64,000 bases of DNA from Pseudomonadota bacterium (GCA_023405815.1 JAEXXM010000010.1:62001-126000); one strand, 5' to 3'. Counted from the stretch's first letter, positions 1 to 9,398 are shown. Notes: generated by a model not told the origin, from the letters alone. Translations and numbers: made by a program.

Positions 1-1632
1 GTCGTGGGGTCGGGCTACGGCGGAGGCGTCGCAGCTTCGCGTCTCGCGCGCGCCGGCAAGAAGGTCGCCGTCTTGGAGCGCGGTCGCGAGGTGCTTGCCG
101 GTGGTTTTCCCTCCCGCTTCCCCGACCTCAAGAACGAGATGCAGGTCTCGGGCAAGAAGCTTCGCACCGGACCTTCCTCTGCGCTTTACGACGTCCGCCT
201 TGGCGAGGACATGCACGTGCTCGTCGGCTGCGGCCTCGGCGGCGGCTCGCTGATCAACGCCGGCGTTGCGTTGCGGCCCGATGCGCGCGTCTTCGCTGAC
301 GAGCGCTGGCCCGGTCAGATCGCCCAGGATGGATTGCTCGACGAAGGCTTCCGCCGGGCGCAGCTATGGCTCAACCCGCAGAGCGACCCCCGCGCCGAGA
401 GCTTCACGAAATTCCGCACGCTCGAAGCCGCGGGAGCCGCCCTCGGCCATGACATCGTGCGCCCGACCATCACTGTCAGCTTCGAGTCCTCGACCAATGT
501 CGTCGGCATCGAGCAGCCCGGCTGCACCCGCTGCGGCGACTGCTGCGGCGGCTGCAACGTCGGCGCCAAGAATTCCGTCGCCATCACCTATCTTCCGGAT
601 GCGGTACGCCACGGGGCCGAGCTCTTCACCCATTCCGGCGTGCGCTACGTCTCCAAGACGCGCGACGGCGAATGGGAAGTTCATGTGCGCCGCCTCGATG
701 GAAATGGCGGCGACCGAGTGCTGCGCGCCGCGATCATCGTGCTCGCCGCCGGCACCCTGGGCACTACGGAAATCCTTTTGCGCTCACGCGCCAATGGCCT
801 CGCCGTCTCCGACCGCGTCGGCGAGCGGTTTTCCGCCAACGGCGACATTATCGCCTTCGGCTACGGCGCCCGCGAGCCGGTCAACGCCGTCGGCGTCGGC
901 TATCCCTCCAAGGTCGAGGGGATGGAAGTCGGCGCCGCCGTCACCGGGCAGCTTGAGATCGACGACGCCGCGACGCTGGCCAACGAGCTGCGCGTGCAGG
1001 AAGGCGTGCTGCCCTCCGCGCTTGCCCCCATATTGCCGGTGCTGTTCATCCCCAATGGCCGGCTTCTCGGCGCGCTGCAGAGTCTCGTCAACGGCGTCTA
1101 CAAGGGACCGTTCGCCAAGCTGCAGACCTTCTTCGCCGTCTCGCACGACAGCGCTTCGGGTCGCTTCGTGCTCGACGACGATCGCTTGTCGCTCGTCTGG
1201 CCGACGGCCAGGGACGAGCCCGTCTATGCTCGGCTCGACGCCATTCTCTCCGATGTTGTGAAGCAGGCTGGCGGCAGCTACGTGAAGAACCCGCTTGCCG
1301 GCACCGTGATGGGGCACCAGCCGGCAACAGCGCATCCGCTCGGCGGCGCCGGCATGGGCCGCGAGCGCAGCGACGGCGCCATCAATCACAAGGGTCAGGT
1401 ATTCGATGCCGGCGCGGGCCGCGGCTCGACCGACGTGCACGCCGGGCTCTATGTCGTCGACGGGGCGATGATGCCGCGCTCGCTCGGCGTCAACCCGCTG
1501 CTCACGATCACGGCGCTCGCCGAGCGCGCGCTCATCCACATGCAGCAGGACTTGGGGCTCTCGTTCGATGCCGAGCCTCTGACAGGCGTGCGCGCCACGC
1601 CGCAGGACCTGAGCCCCTTCCTCGCCGCATAA
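1..1632 (+). CDS. GMC-family FAD oxidoreductase, cholesterol-oxidase-like (5' end cut by window)
   Basis: The reading frame is open from the first base, so the true start lies upstream. About residues 3-8 form the FAD dinucleotide-binding GSGYGGG turn, followed by a beta strand ending in VLERG. Around residue 174 there is a cysteine cluster (CTRCGDCCGGC) followed by GAKNS, seen in the cholesterol-oxidase-like branch of GMC enzymes. Near residue 444 is TAHPLGG, carrying the histidine expected at the flavin active site, and NPLLTITALAERA near the end is the second FAD contact. The family oxidises alcohols, often sterols; the substrate here cannot be read from sequence. It is a soluble enzyme with no signal peptide visible in this part. 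It converges on the formate dehydrogenase gene. Confidence 0.88.
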   Translation, partial: VVGSGYGGGVAASRLARAGKKVAVLERGREVLAGGFPSRFPDLKNEMQVSGKKLRTGPSSALYDVRLGEDMHVLVGCGLGGGSLINAGVALRPDARVFADERWPGQIAQDGLLDEGFRRAQLWLNPQSDPRAESFTKFRTLEAAGAALGHDIVRPTITVSFESSTNVVGIEQPGCTRCGDCCGGCNVGAKNSVAITYLPDAVRHGAELFTHSGVRYVSKTRDGEWEVHVRRLDGNGGDRVLRAAIIVLAAGTLGTTEILLRSRANGLAVSDRVGERFSANGDIIAFGYGAREPVNAVGVGYPSKVEGMEVGAAVTGQLEIDDAATLANELRVQEGVLPSALAPILPVLFIPNGRLLGALQSLVNGVYKGPFAKLQTFFAVSHDSASGRFVLDDDRLSLVWPTARDEPVYARLDAILSDVVKQAGGSYVKNPLAGTVMGHQPATAHPLGGAGMGRERSDGAINHKGQVFDAGAGRGSTDVHAGLYVVDGAMMPRSLGVNPLLTITALAERALIHMQQDLGLSFDAEPLTGVRATPQDLSPFLAA

Positions 1633-1663
1633 GAAAAGCGGTCGGACCGCGAAGGTCCGGCCG
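1631..1663 (-). terminator. Intrinsic terminator of the formate dehydrogenase gene
   Basis: A 10-bp stem (1639-1648 with 1654-1663, one G-T pair) closes a GCGAA loop. Read on the minus strand it is followed by CTTTTCTT, so it should stop transcripts leaving the formate dehydrogenase gene. It lies just inside the convergent intergenic space. Confidence 0.6.
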
Positions 1664-1676
1664 CGCGCGCTGGACT

Positions 1677-2882
1677 TCAAGCGCTCTTCTTGTATCGCGC
1701 CGCATCCTCCGAGCCCTTGGTGGCATCGCCGGCAGTGTAGGAATGAGCGCCCGCACCTGCGAGCTTGCCCTTGTCGACGATCAGGTACTCGGTGCGGATC
1801 GGCTTGCCGGCGAAGTAGCACTCGAGAATTTCGCGTGTGCCGGCGGCGTACCGCGCCTGCGCCGACAGCGAGCTTCCCGAGATGTGCGGGGTCATGCCGT
1901 GATGCGGCATCGTCCGCCACGGGTGGTCCTTCGGTGCAGGCTGTGGGAACCAAACGTCACCCGCATAACCGGCGAGCTGTCCGCTCTCCAGCGCACGCAC
2001 GATAGCGTCGCGGTCGCAGATCTTGCCGCGCGCCGTGTTCACGATGTACGAGCCGCGCTTCATCTTGGCGATCAGCTTGTCGTCGAACATGTGCTCGGTC
2101 TCTGGGTGCAGCGGCGTGTTGATGGTCACCACGTCGCAAACCTTGACCAGCGACTCGACGTTGGGATGGAACGTCAGATCAAGCTCCTGCTCGACCTCCT
2201 TGGGCAGCCGGTGCTTGTCGTAGTAGTGCAGCTTGACGCCGAACGGCTTCAGGCGCCGCAGCGCGGCAAGGCCGATGCGGCCCGCAGCCACGGTGCCGAC
2301 GTTCATGCCTTCGAGGTCATAGGAGCGCTCGACGCAGTCGGCGATGTTCCAGCCACCCCTGACGACCCAGCCATAGGATGGGATGTAGTTGCGCACCAGC
2401 GCCAGGATCATCATGACGATGTGCTCGGACACGCTGATTGAGTTGCAGTAAGTCACCTCGGCGACGGTGACTCCCTTGTCCATGGCGGCCTGCAGATCGG
2501 TATGATCGGAGCCGATGCCGGCCGTAATGATCAGCTTGAGCTTCTTGGCTTTGTCGAAGCGGTCTTTCGTCATGTATGCGGGCCAGAACGGCTGCGAGAT
2601 GACGATCTCCGCGTCGGGAAGCTCCTTCTCGAATACCGAGTTGGGCCCATCCTTGTCGGAGGTCACGACCAGGGTGTGCCCCTGGCTTTCGAGGAACTTG
2701 CGCAGGCCGAGCTCACCTGAGACGCTGCCGAGCAGCTGGCCGGGTTTGAAATCTATTGCCTGAGGCGTGGGCAGCGTCTGCCCATCGGGATACTTTTCGA
2801 GCTTGGGAATGTCGTCGCGGGCATACTTCTTCGGGTAGCCGTCGACGGGATCGTCGTAGAGAACGCAAAGTACTTTGGCCAT
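1677..2882 (-). CDS. fdh: NAD-dependent formate dehydrogenase
   Basis: This 401-residue protein matches the Pseudomonas sp. 101 type formate dehydrogenase along its length, including the opening MAKVLCVLYDDPVDGYP. It oxidises formate to CO2 while reducing NAD+, and works as a cytosolic homodimer. The Rossmann turn GTVAAGRIG, the NAD-specifying Asp in YYDKHRLP, the catalytic Arg in NTARGK and the catalytic His in MTPHISG are all present. Two natural differences from the Pseudomonas enzyme stand out: Lys follows the specificity Asp instead of Arg, and INTPLHPE has Thr where the Pseudomonas enzyme has an oxidation-prone Cys (LNCPLHPE). The start is supported by GGAGGAAAG nine bases upstream. It probably supplies NADH from C1 metabolism. 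Confidence 0.96.
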   Translation of the reverse strand: MAKVLCVLYDDPVDGYPKKYARDDIPKLEKYPDGQTLPTPQAIDFKPGQLLGSVSGELGLRKFLESQGHTLVVTSDKDGPNSVFEKELPDAEIVISQPFWPAYMTKDRFDKAKKLKLIITAGIGSDHTDLQAAMDKGVTVAEVTYCNSISVSEHIVMMILALVRNYIPSYGWVVRGGWNIADCVERSYDLEGMNVGTVAAGRIGLAALRRLKPFGVKLHYYDKHRLPKEVEQELDLTFHPNVESLVKVCDVVTINTPLHPETEHMFDDKLIAKMKRGSYIVNTARGKICDRDAIVRALESGQLAGYAGDVWFPQPAPKDHPWRTMPHHGMTPHISGSSLSAQARYAAGTREILECYFAGKPIRTEYLIVDKGKLAGAGAHSYTAGDATKGSEDAARYKKSA

Positions 2883-3097
2883 GAGTGCTTTCCTCCGTGT
2901 TCAACTGATCGTGAGGAAACGTCTCTATAGGCTGGCGTGCCTCGTCAGCTTGACTTGCTCTGAGGCGTTTCCAGGACGTGCAGCGGCCCAGGCCGCCGGG
3001 AACGGTCATCGCTGGCAGTTGCCTAGCTCTGACGTAATCAGCGGGCGCCTGTAGACAAGGGCGCGGGTGCTGAAATCGGCACGCCCTGAAGGGCTGT

Positions 3098-4138
3098 TCA
3101 CTCCGCCTTAACGCTCGCATCGCCGCTCTGGAGAGCGCTGCGGAAGAACGCGACTTGCTCGGTGCTGGCGTGCTCGAGCCAGCGCCCATGGTAGATGTCG
3201 AAGTGGTCGATCGGCAGCACGACGAGACGCGCCTCTTCTCCGATCTTTTCCGCCGTATCGGCGGCCGCCTTGGCAGAGACGATCGTATCCTGCGCGCAGG
3301 CGATGATCAGCGCTGGGCAGGTGACGCGATGCGCGTGGCGCACCGGGCGATATGGGGGCATCGTGAGAAGGATGCGGGCGGCGACCTCGTTGCGCCAATC
3401 GGACGGTACGATGCTGTGGCACCCTGCATAGGCTGCGTCGGACGACATGACCGCGAGCTCGCCGTCACGCGCCGCGAGTGGAATGTAGTACGGTGATGCC
3501 CCCACCGCAGCGCGCAGGACATCGGTCAGCGCGGCCGATACCATGCGCAGCGTGCCAAGGAATCCGGATCGGCGGATGGCCATGCGCGCGCTCGCCCTGC
3601 CGTCCAGCATCGGGCACTGGGCAGCGATCGCCGTGATGCCGCTGTCGCGCGCCGCTGCCATGACGACATGCCCGCCTGAGAGCGACGTGCCCCACAACCC
3701 GATGCGGCGAGGATCGACACCCGGCAGTCCGCGCGCGAAGTCGATCGCCGCTTGCCAGTCCTCGAGTTGGCGCTTTGGTGAGATCAACTGGCGCGGCTCG
3801 CCTTCGCTGGCGCCGAGAAATCGATAGTCGAAAAGCACGACGAAGAAGCCGGCCTCTGCGAAGCACTCGGCATAGGGTGCGAGCGAGGCATTCCGCGTGC
3901 CGCCGAGCCCATGCGCCATGACGATGCATGCAGCCGGACGCGGTGCGTCGGTCGCGGGCTCGTACACCCAGGCCCGGCACGCGGAGCCATCGACGAGAAA
4001 CGAAGCCTCCCTCCGCGGTGCAACGCCGGCGCGCGCCATGTCTTCCCCGCTAGGACTGACGAGGCCGACGCTCTCAAATTCTCTGCGCTGGCGAAGGCTC
4101 ATGGGGTTGAGGAATTGCGGATGTTGGATGGCAGCCAT
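3098..4138 (-). CDS. Alpha/beta hydrolase
   Basis: This 346-residue protein has the marks of a serine alpha/beta hydrolase. An oxyanion-hole motif HGLGG lies near residue 76 and the nucleophile elbow GTSLSGG (Ser152) follows. The late Asp in ACAQDTIV and the His in LPIDHFDIYHG complete the catalytic triad. It resembles the group annotated as dienelactone-hydrolase-like or acetyl-xylan-esterase-like proteins, but the substrate cannot be told. A second Met at residue 13 (MSLRQRRE) is a possible alternative start. No signal peptide is seen, so it is likely cytosolic. The 215 bases between it and formate dehydrogenase hold no gene, so co-transcription is uncertain. Confidence 0.85.
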   Translation of the reverse strand: MAAIQHPQFLNPMSLRQRREFESVGLVSPSGEDMARAGVAPRREASFLVDGSACRAWVYEPATDAPRPAACIVMAHGLGGTRNASLAPYAECFAEAGFFVVLFDYRFLGASEGEPRQLISPKRQLEDWQAAIDFARGLPGVDPRRIGLWGTSLSGGHVVMAAARDSGITAIAAQCPMLDGRASARMAIRRSGFLGTLRMVSAALTDVLRAAVGASPYYIPLAARDGELAVMSSDAAYAGCHSIVPSDWRNEVAARILLTMPPYRPVRHAHRVTCPALIIACAQDTIVSAKAAADTAEKIGEEARLVVLPIDHFDIYHGRWLEHASTEQVAFFRSALQSGDASVKAE

Positions 4139-4207
4139 CGTCCGCGCTGTTCCTTAAGGAACAGCGCGTTGCGTTATGCCAATTTGACGACGTTTTACCG
4201 GGAGAAC

Positions 4208-4600
4208 CTAGTGAAGCCCGGGCATCGGCTTGCGCACCCGCAAAAGATTGACCGGCCGCGCCGGCGACGGAGCCGTCGCCACGCTGGGGTTCGCCCCCGC
4301 CGGAACCACCGATCCGCGCCGCCGCAGCGGCCACCACTTGCGCGAGGCGGGTATCTGCTGCCGGTTCGTCTCCAGGAAGGCGATCACGGCGCGCACATGG
4401 GCGACGAATTCCTCCCGCCGCGCATCGCCACCTTCATCGCCCTTGAGAACCAGCTTGCGCCAGCGCCCGCTCCAGGATCTTGGAAGCTGGCCGATCCACC
4501 GATTGGCAGTCTCCGCTTTCCAGAACGGCTCTTCGCTTTTTTGCACCTCGTCCAGCACGACGCGCAGTGCCGCGATCACAGCCTCGACATCGGCAGCCAT
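4208..4600 (-). CDS. Hypothetical protein
   Basis: This 130-residue protein is not recognised. The first 60 residues look like two amphipathic helices rich in acidic and aromatic residues (EEPFWKAETANRWIGQLP). The tail from about residue 85 is basic and proline-rich and is probably disordered. It lies upstream of the hydrolase on the same strand with a gap of about 70 bases, and may form one transcript with it. Its left neighbours are metabolic genes and its right neighbour is the island attachment site, so it is the last gene that looks chromosomal. It could be a small regulatory or scaffold protein, but nothing in it supports a function. Confidence 0.5.
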   Translation of the reverse strand: MAADVEAVIAALRVVLDEVQKSEEPFWKAETANRWIGQLPRSWSGRWRKLVLKGDEGGDARREEFVAHVRAVIAFLETNRQQIPASRKWWPLRRRGSVVPAGANPSVATAPSPARPVNLLRVRKPMPGLH

Positions 4601-4771
4601 TACGCCCCCTCCACACGTACGGTCCGGTAGGCCAGCATACTATCGGGTTTCCCGGTTCAGTACACGCCTGACTTCACCCGACATCATGTGCTTTCGTCAG
4701 ACGCGGCGGTGCGCACGCAGGAAGGTGTGCGCTTGGCATAGGCTGACACTGAGACGATGTGGGGAAGGAAT

Positions 4772-4816
4772 TGGTGGAGCCGAGGGGAATCGAACCCCTG
4801 ACCTCTGCAGTGCGAT
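4772..4816 (-). other. tRNA 3'-end fragment, probable island attachment site (att)
   Basis: Read on the minus strand this ends in GGCTCC-A-CCA, preceded by a perfect T arm (AGGGG, TTCGATT, CCCCT), a five-base variable loop and the 3' half of an anticodon stem. The 5' half is missing: the next bases cannot pair with the anticodon or acceptor stem. A severed tRNA 3' end with an encoded CCA directly beside an integrase gene is the usual mark of site-specific integration. The geometry predicts the complete tRNA at the far, right-hand end of the island, outside this window. Confidence 0.75.
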
Positions 4817-4983
4817 CGGCCTCAGGGCTGTTATTACATGTTCTGCTGGGTGATGGCAGGTGACGTTTAACGCGTTGATCTAACGCAATAAATTGACTGT
4901 GCTTCCACGCTCTGCCATAACTCCAAAACACCCCAAGCAGCGTTTTGGTGTGTGCCCGGTGTGTGCCCAGACGGGAGCCTTTC

Positions 4984-6276
4984 ATGCCCTCTCTCAAGGC
5001 CAATCATCGTCAGATTCTCGCGGCCAAGCCCATCGACGGAAAACGCACACGCTACCGCATCGAGGGTGTCGATGGCTTGTGGCTCAACGTCGGACCGAGC
5101 GGTCAACGCACGTGGTACGTCCGCTATCAGCCCGGCGGCCGCAAGGGGCGTGTCTTCCGTCAATACACCTTGGGAGATGCCACATCGGTGAGCCTGAAGA
5201 AGGCTTCCGACGCCGCCCGCCGGATCATCAATGCTGTAAAGGTCGATGACCGGGATCCGGTGGCTGAGCGCGTTGCCAAGAAACAGGAAGCCCTGACCTT
5301 CGGAGAGGTCTTTCATGACTGGTACGAGCGCCACGCCAAGGTCAAGCTCGCGCGGCACGAGACCGACATGTCGCGCTATCGCAATCATCTCGAAGGCGAG
5401 TTCGCAAAGAAGCGCCTCGGCGATCTGAAACGCATCGATATCGCGCGGTACCGCGACAAGGTTGCCGCCAATGCCACACCGCTTGTCTCCAACGAGGTTC
5501 TCATCCTCATCAACCGTGTCCTCAACTGGGCCCTCGATGAGGGGCTCATCGAGGCCAATCCCGCGCAGCGACTCCGCCGCGTCGGCAAGAAGCGTCCGCG
5601 CGAGCGCGTGCTCTCCGAGACCAGTATCGCCCGCTTCTGGCGTGCATTGGCTCTCATGGACACAATGACGGGGGAGCACATGGCGCGCGCCGAAAAAGGC
5701 CGCATGCTCTCCCCTGCCACGCGCTCCATCCTGCGTCTCCTGCTGTTGACCGGACAGCGCCGCAGCGAGGTTGTCGAAGCCCGCAAGCTGGAATTCGAGC
5801 TCGATGGTCCCGAGCCGGTGTGGACAATCCCCGGAGCGCGAACCAAGAACCGGCTCCTGCACCGCCTTCCCCTCTGCCCCATGGCTGCGGCCGAGTTCCG
5901 CAAGGCGATAGCAGCGAGCCCCGAGAAGAGCCCCTTTGTCTTTCCCTCGCCCGAGGATCCCTTGAAACGTCCCATCTCGGCGGAGGCCGTGACACGCGCC
6001 ATGGCGCGCATGGTCGCCGAGATGAAGATCCCCACCGTCTCGCCCCATGACCTCCGCCGCACCGTCGGCACTGAGATGGCCAAGCTCGGCCTGCCCGTGC
6101 ATGTTCGCTCGCTCGTGCTCAATCACTCGCCGATGAGCCGCGGTATCACCGATGCGGTCTACAACCGCTACGCCTATGACAAGGAGAAGCGCGAGGCGCT
6201 CAAGGCATGGGAGGATGAGCTCAAGCGGCTGCTAACGCGGCCCCTGGCAGAACCTGTGCGCGAAGCCGCGGAGTGA
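4984..6276 (+). CDS. int: Tyrosine site-specific integrase (P4/phage type)
   Basis: This 430-residue recombinase starts at 4984, the ATG with GGGAG seven bases upstream; the open frame reaches back 13 more codons. Residues 1-90 form the arm-binding DUF4102-like region (GLWLNVGPSGQRTWYVRY). A core-binding SAM-like domain follows at about 110-200 and the catalytic domain fills the rest. Catalytic residues seen are Arg259 (GQRRSEV), His355/Arg358 (HDLRRT), His381 (LNHSP) and nucleophile Tyr393 (VYNRY). It should integrate and excise the island at the adjacent tRNA 3' end. It is convergent with the DUF4340 gene. A broken relative of its 3' end lies at 18565-18773. Confidence 0.95.
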   Translation: MPSLKANHRQILAAKPIDGKRTRYRIEGVDGLWLNVGPSGQRTWYVRYQPGGRKGRVFRQYTLGDATSVSLKKASDAARRIINAVKVDDRDPVAERVAKKQEALTFGEVFHDWYERHAKVKLARHETDMSRYRNHLEGEFAKKRLGDLKRIDIARYRDKVAANATPLVSNEVLILINRVLNWALDEGLIEANPAQRLRRVGKKRPRERVLSETSIARFWRALALMDTMTGEHMARAEKGRMLSPATRSILRLLLLTGQRRSEVVEARKLEFELDGPEPVWTIPGARTKNRLLHRLPLCPMAAAEFRKAIAASPEKSPFVFPSPEDPLKRPISAEAVTRAMARMVAEMKIPTVSPHDLRRTVGTEMAKLGLPVHVRSLVLNHSPMSRGITDAVYNRYAYDKEKREALKAWEDELKRLLTRPLAEPVREAAE

Positions 6277-6363
6277 TCTCGGGAGCGCAATTTGCTCTAG
6301 GCGCAGCAGCGGTCGTTCGATGGCCTTCGGCCCGGGTCACCTGAGGGCTAACTGCGGAAGTGG

Positions 6364-7383
6364 CTAGGAAGCGATCTTCTCCAACAGGTCTTCCCGGCTC
6401 TTGAAGACCGCCCCGATCTTGCTCGCCGGAACGCGGAACTCCCAGTCCTTGACACGCGCCATCAGAGCATCCGCTGCCGCCTTGGCGTCACCCTCGCCTT
6501 TGGCATCGAACGCCACCCAGGCGGACCCGTCCTGCCGCTCCATTCTGACCGTGACTTCGACGCCGCTGTCGAGGTTGATCACGGCGGTGCTGACCTTGTC
6601 TGGGGCCGGTGACACCTTGCGCCTGCGCACGTCGTCGAACTGATAGCTGGCGACGGCATCAAGCATGTCGTCGATCGCGTTCACGTACTTGATCTTCATC
6701 CCGACCGGGATGTCCTTGAGGACGTGGCTGCCGTCGGCCGTGCGCTCAATCTCGACCTTCTCCTTGCCCGGTGCATTGAGCGAGACGCTCTTGATCTGCG
6801 GCGACGCCGAAAGGACAATCTGCGGGTCAACCCAATCCCGCAGCCCGATGCCGGCCTCGATCACGGTATCGGTGAGCCAGCTCTGCTGCTCGCCCGGCAG
6901 GCGCACATAGGTGCCGGCCTTGCCGGACCCGAAGGCATCGATACGCCTGTTGCCGACGATGGCTTGCGCCACCGGCTTGCCTTGCGCATCGATGAGACGA
7001 ACGAGCCGCGACTTGGAACCCGTATCCCTGGGATCCTCGACGCCGAGCAGCGCATAGCGATCAGGCTTACGTGTCTTCTTCTCGACGAGATCGGCCTCGG
7101 CCAAGCCCTGCAGGAGCGCGCGCACCTTGTCGGCGCTCGCTGGGAAGCCCTCACGTTCCTTCAGCAGCCAGTCCTTGCCGCTACGCTCCAGCGTGAGATT
7201 GTTGCCGGCCTGCTGGATCTCGATGCGCGCGATATCGGGCGGCGCCTTGCGTATGTTATCGAACAGCGCGGCGCCGACCGCGGCGCCGCTCGACCACGAA
7301 ATTGAGGTCGCATAGCTGGCGATGGCCGCCGACAAGCACACGGCCGCAACGATGGCCAGCGCGGTGAACTGCTTTGCCTTCAT
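6364..7383 (-). CDS. DUF4340 domain protein of a Gld-type ABC operon
   Basis: The start at 7383 (MKAKQF) has GAGGAGAG upstream; the open frame extends 28 codons further without support. The 339-residue product begins with one hydrophobic segment (FTALAIVAAVCLSAAIASYA), a signal anchor or uncleaved signal peptide. A DUF4340 periplasmic region follows, with the typical patterns WLLKEREGFPAS and DKVRALLQGLAEADL. The protein lies 25 bases downstream of the GldG-like gene. In this conserved four-gene cluster the DUF4340 protein is the last member and probably acts outside the inner membrane with the ABC complex; its exact job is not established. Confidence 0.85.
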   Translation of the reverse strand: MKAKQFTALAIVAAVCLSAAIASYATSISWSSGAAVGAALFDNIRKAPPDIARIEIQQAGNNLTLERSGKDWLLKEREGFPASADKVRALLQGLAEADLVEKKTRKPDRYALLGVEDPRDTGSKSRLVRLIDAQGKPVAQAIVGNRRIDAFGSGKAGTYVRLPGEQQSWLTDTVIEAGIGLRDWVDPQIVLSASPQIKSVSLNAPGKEKVEIERTADGSHVLKDIPVGMKIKYVNAIDDMLDAVASYQFDDVRRRKVSPAPDKVSTAVINLDSGVEVTVRMERQDGSAWVAFDAKGEGDAKAAADALMARVKDWEFRVPASKIGAVFKSREDLLEKIAS

Positions 7384-7408
7384 TTGGCGTCTCTCCTCAG
7401 TGTGCGCG

Positions 7409-9388
7409 TCAATGCTTGGATCTGGTGCGCCGGCGCATGCGCCAGAGCGTGTAGCCGGCACCACCAAGGCCGATCGCGAGCGGCACCAGCGCGATGTTAG
7501 CGAACTTCAGGTACCCGTCGAGCCGATCGATATCACGGCGCAGAGCGAGCTTGACCTCACGCAGCTCGCGTCGCGTTGCCAGCATCTCGGCGCGAAACCT
7601 CTCCGCTGCCTGCCGCTCCTTGTCCGACATCAGCATGGCACCGTCGGACGACGAAAGTTGCGTCAGCTCCTTTTCCAGGCTCTGCAGCTTCTGCGTCAGC
7701 GCCTGCTCCTTCTCGCGGAACTGGCGCTCGGCGTCGCGGCGCAACTCCTCGACCTTGGTGAATGGGCGGTCCGTCACGCCGCGCGCACGCAAAGCAATCA
7801 TGGCATCGTTGCCAGACAGGTTCTCCAGGGCGCCGATGATGAGCGCGGGATTGTGCGCGGTCGGCATCACCACCTGCTGGCCGAGCAGCTCGCGCCGGTC
7901 GACCCAGAACTGGTCGGCCATCACGTCGGTGTCGGCGATGACAATCGCGTTGACCTTGCCGGAGGCAAGATGCTTGGCCCCGACAGTTGGAGCGCTGCCC
8001 TTCTTATCGTCGCCGGTGGCGGCATCTTTTGCGCTAGCATCCCCATCTGCAGGCTTGGGCGGACCGTCAGGAAAGGCGGACTGCGCCGTACCCGTGACGC
8101 GCGCGCCAATGACGAGCGGATAGCCGAGCGGCTTGTAAGAGCGCAGCAGCGCGATCGGATTCGCGGTCATGCCGACCTGCTTGGCTTCGACCTTCATGGC
8201 CTGCGGGCTGGTGTGCAGGAGCGGGCGCACCGTCGGGCCAGCGCCCTCGACGCGCTTGAGGAACCCGGCCGACGCAACATTCAGGGTTTCGATCCCGGCC
8301 GACAGGACGTCGCCTTCGTCGATGTTGCGCTTGTCGAGGCCGAGCCAGGAGACGAACTCGGTGACCGAGTCGGCATCGCGTCCGAACTGAACCCGCCGTG
8401 CGTGCGCGATATCGACCGCGACCTGATTGTCGTCGAACTCGAGACCCCAGGCCTTGATCAGCCTCTTGATCTCGTCGAGTCCTTTGGCGCTCTTCTCGAT
8501 CGTCGCAAGGTAGGCAGACTCCGGCATGGGATCGACGAGCACCAGAGCCTTGCCGCCGCCGAGGACGTATTGATCGATGGCGTACGCTGCTTTCGGCTCC
8601 AGCCCCAGCGGCTGCACGATCATCAGCACATCGACGTCGCTCGGCACCGACGAGATGTTCGCATCGATCATCTTCACGTCGAAGAACTCGCGCAACTGGT
8701 CCATGATCAGCCACGGCGGCGTGGGCTGCTCGCTCATCGGCATCTTGCCGCCGTTGAGAGGCAGGCCCGAGATCACGCCGACAACGTGCTTCTTCGGGTT
8801 GGCGAGCGTATTGACGAGCTTGGTGACGTCATACTCGAGGAAGGCGCCGCGATCGGGCGAGAAGAACGGGATCACCTCGACGTTGTCGGTCGAGTTGCGG
8901 GCGACGAGGCCGAAGTAGCCAAGCTCGCCCTCCGCGTTGAGCCGCCTGCCCTGCAGTCCGGCGGCGACCGCACGGTCCTCGGCGTCCGAGAACGGCTCCG
9001 GATCGAGATAGGACACCTGCAGCTTGCCGCCGGAAAGGTCGCGGTAGCGCTCGAGCAGTGCCTGGACGCGCTCGAAGTAACGCGCATGACTGGGCGCCAT
9101 TTCGCCGAGGCGTTTGGAGAAGTAGAGCTGCACCGAAATCGGCTCGTCGATGCCTGAGAGGATCTGGCGCGTACCGTCGGAGATGGTGAACACGCTCCCC
9201 TCGGTAAGGTCGGCCTGCCAGTTGCGTAGATTGACGGAGGCCAAGAGGTTCACCGACAGCAGGATCACGGCGGCGAGCGCCAAGCCGACCCATGCGAGTG
9301 TCGAGCGGCTCAGGGACGAGCAGGCGCCGATCATCCGCTGCCAGCTGGCAGCGAGCTGCAACTTTGCGGAAGACAGGATTGCATACAT
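7409..9388 (-). CDS. GldG-like ABC transporter auxiliary protein
   Basis: This 659-residue protein has an N-terminal membrane helix (about residues 33-52, LAWVGLALAAVILLSVNLLA). A long periplasmic part follows with the GldG/ABC-type signature (LTEGSVFTISDGTRQIL, then PISVQLYFSKRLGEMAP). Near the C terminus a coiled coil (about 560-620, rich in E, K, Q and R) precedes a second membrane helix (ANIALVPLAIGLGGAGYTLW) and a basic tail. It sits between the permease and the DUF4340 gene. In Bacteroidetes the relatives are called GldG; outside that phylum the family is widespread, unrelated to gliding and of unknown substrate. The start is supported by GAGGACG upstream. Confidence 0.85.
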   Translation of the reverse strand: MYAILSSAKLQLAASWQRMIGACSSLSRSTLAWVGLALAAVILLSVNLLASVNLRNWQADLTEGSVFTISDGTRQILSGIDEPISVQLYFSKRLGEMAPSHARYFERVQALLERYRDLSGGKLQVSYLDPEPFSDAEDRAVAAGLQGRRLNAEGELGYFGLVARNSTDNVEVIPFFSPDRGAFLEYDVTKLVNTLANPKKHVVGVISGLPLNGGKMPMSEQPTPPWLIMDQLREFFDVKMIDANISSVPSDVDVLMIVQPLGLEPKAAYAIDQYVLGGGKALVLVDPMPESAYLATIEKSAKGLDEIKRLIKAWGLEFDDNQVAVDIAHARRVQFGRDADSVTEFVSWLGLDKRNIDEGDVLSAGIETLNVASAGFLKRVEGAGPTVRPLLHTSPQAMKVEAKQVGMTANPIALLRSYKPLGYPLVIGARVTGTAQSAFPDGPPKPADGDASAKDAATGDDKKGSAPTVGAKHLASGKVNAIVIADTDVMADQFWVDRRELLGQQVVMPTAHNPALIIGALENLSGNDAMIALRARGVTDRPFTKVEELRRDAERQFREKEQALTQKLQSLEKELTQLSSSDGAMLMSDKERQAAERFRAEMLATRRELREVKLALRRDIDRLDGYLKFANIALVPLAIGLGGAGYTLWRMRRRTRSKH

Positions 9389-9398
9389 GCGGTCGTCC

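Noticed and set aside
784..1953. Open frame of 389 codons on the minus strand under the GMC gene
   Set aside because: It is an antisense shadow of two clear genes; the translation is Arg/Gly/Ala-rich and has no motif.
4772..4850. Complete tRNA gene
   Set aside because: The 5' half, D arm and acceptor 5' strand are absent.
7322..9157. Open frame of 611 codons antisense to the GldG-like gene
   Set aside because: It is a GC-bias shadow; the sense strand has clear family motifs and coupling.
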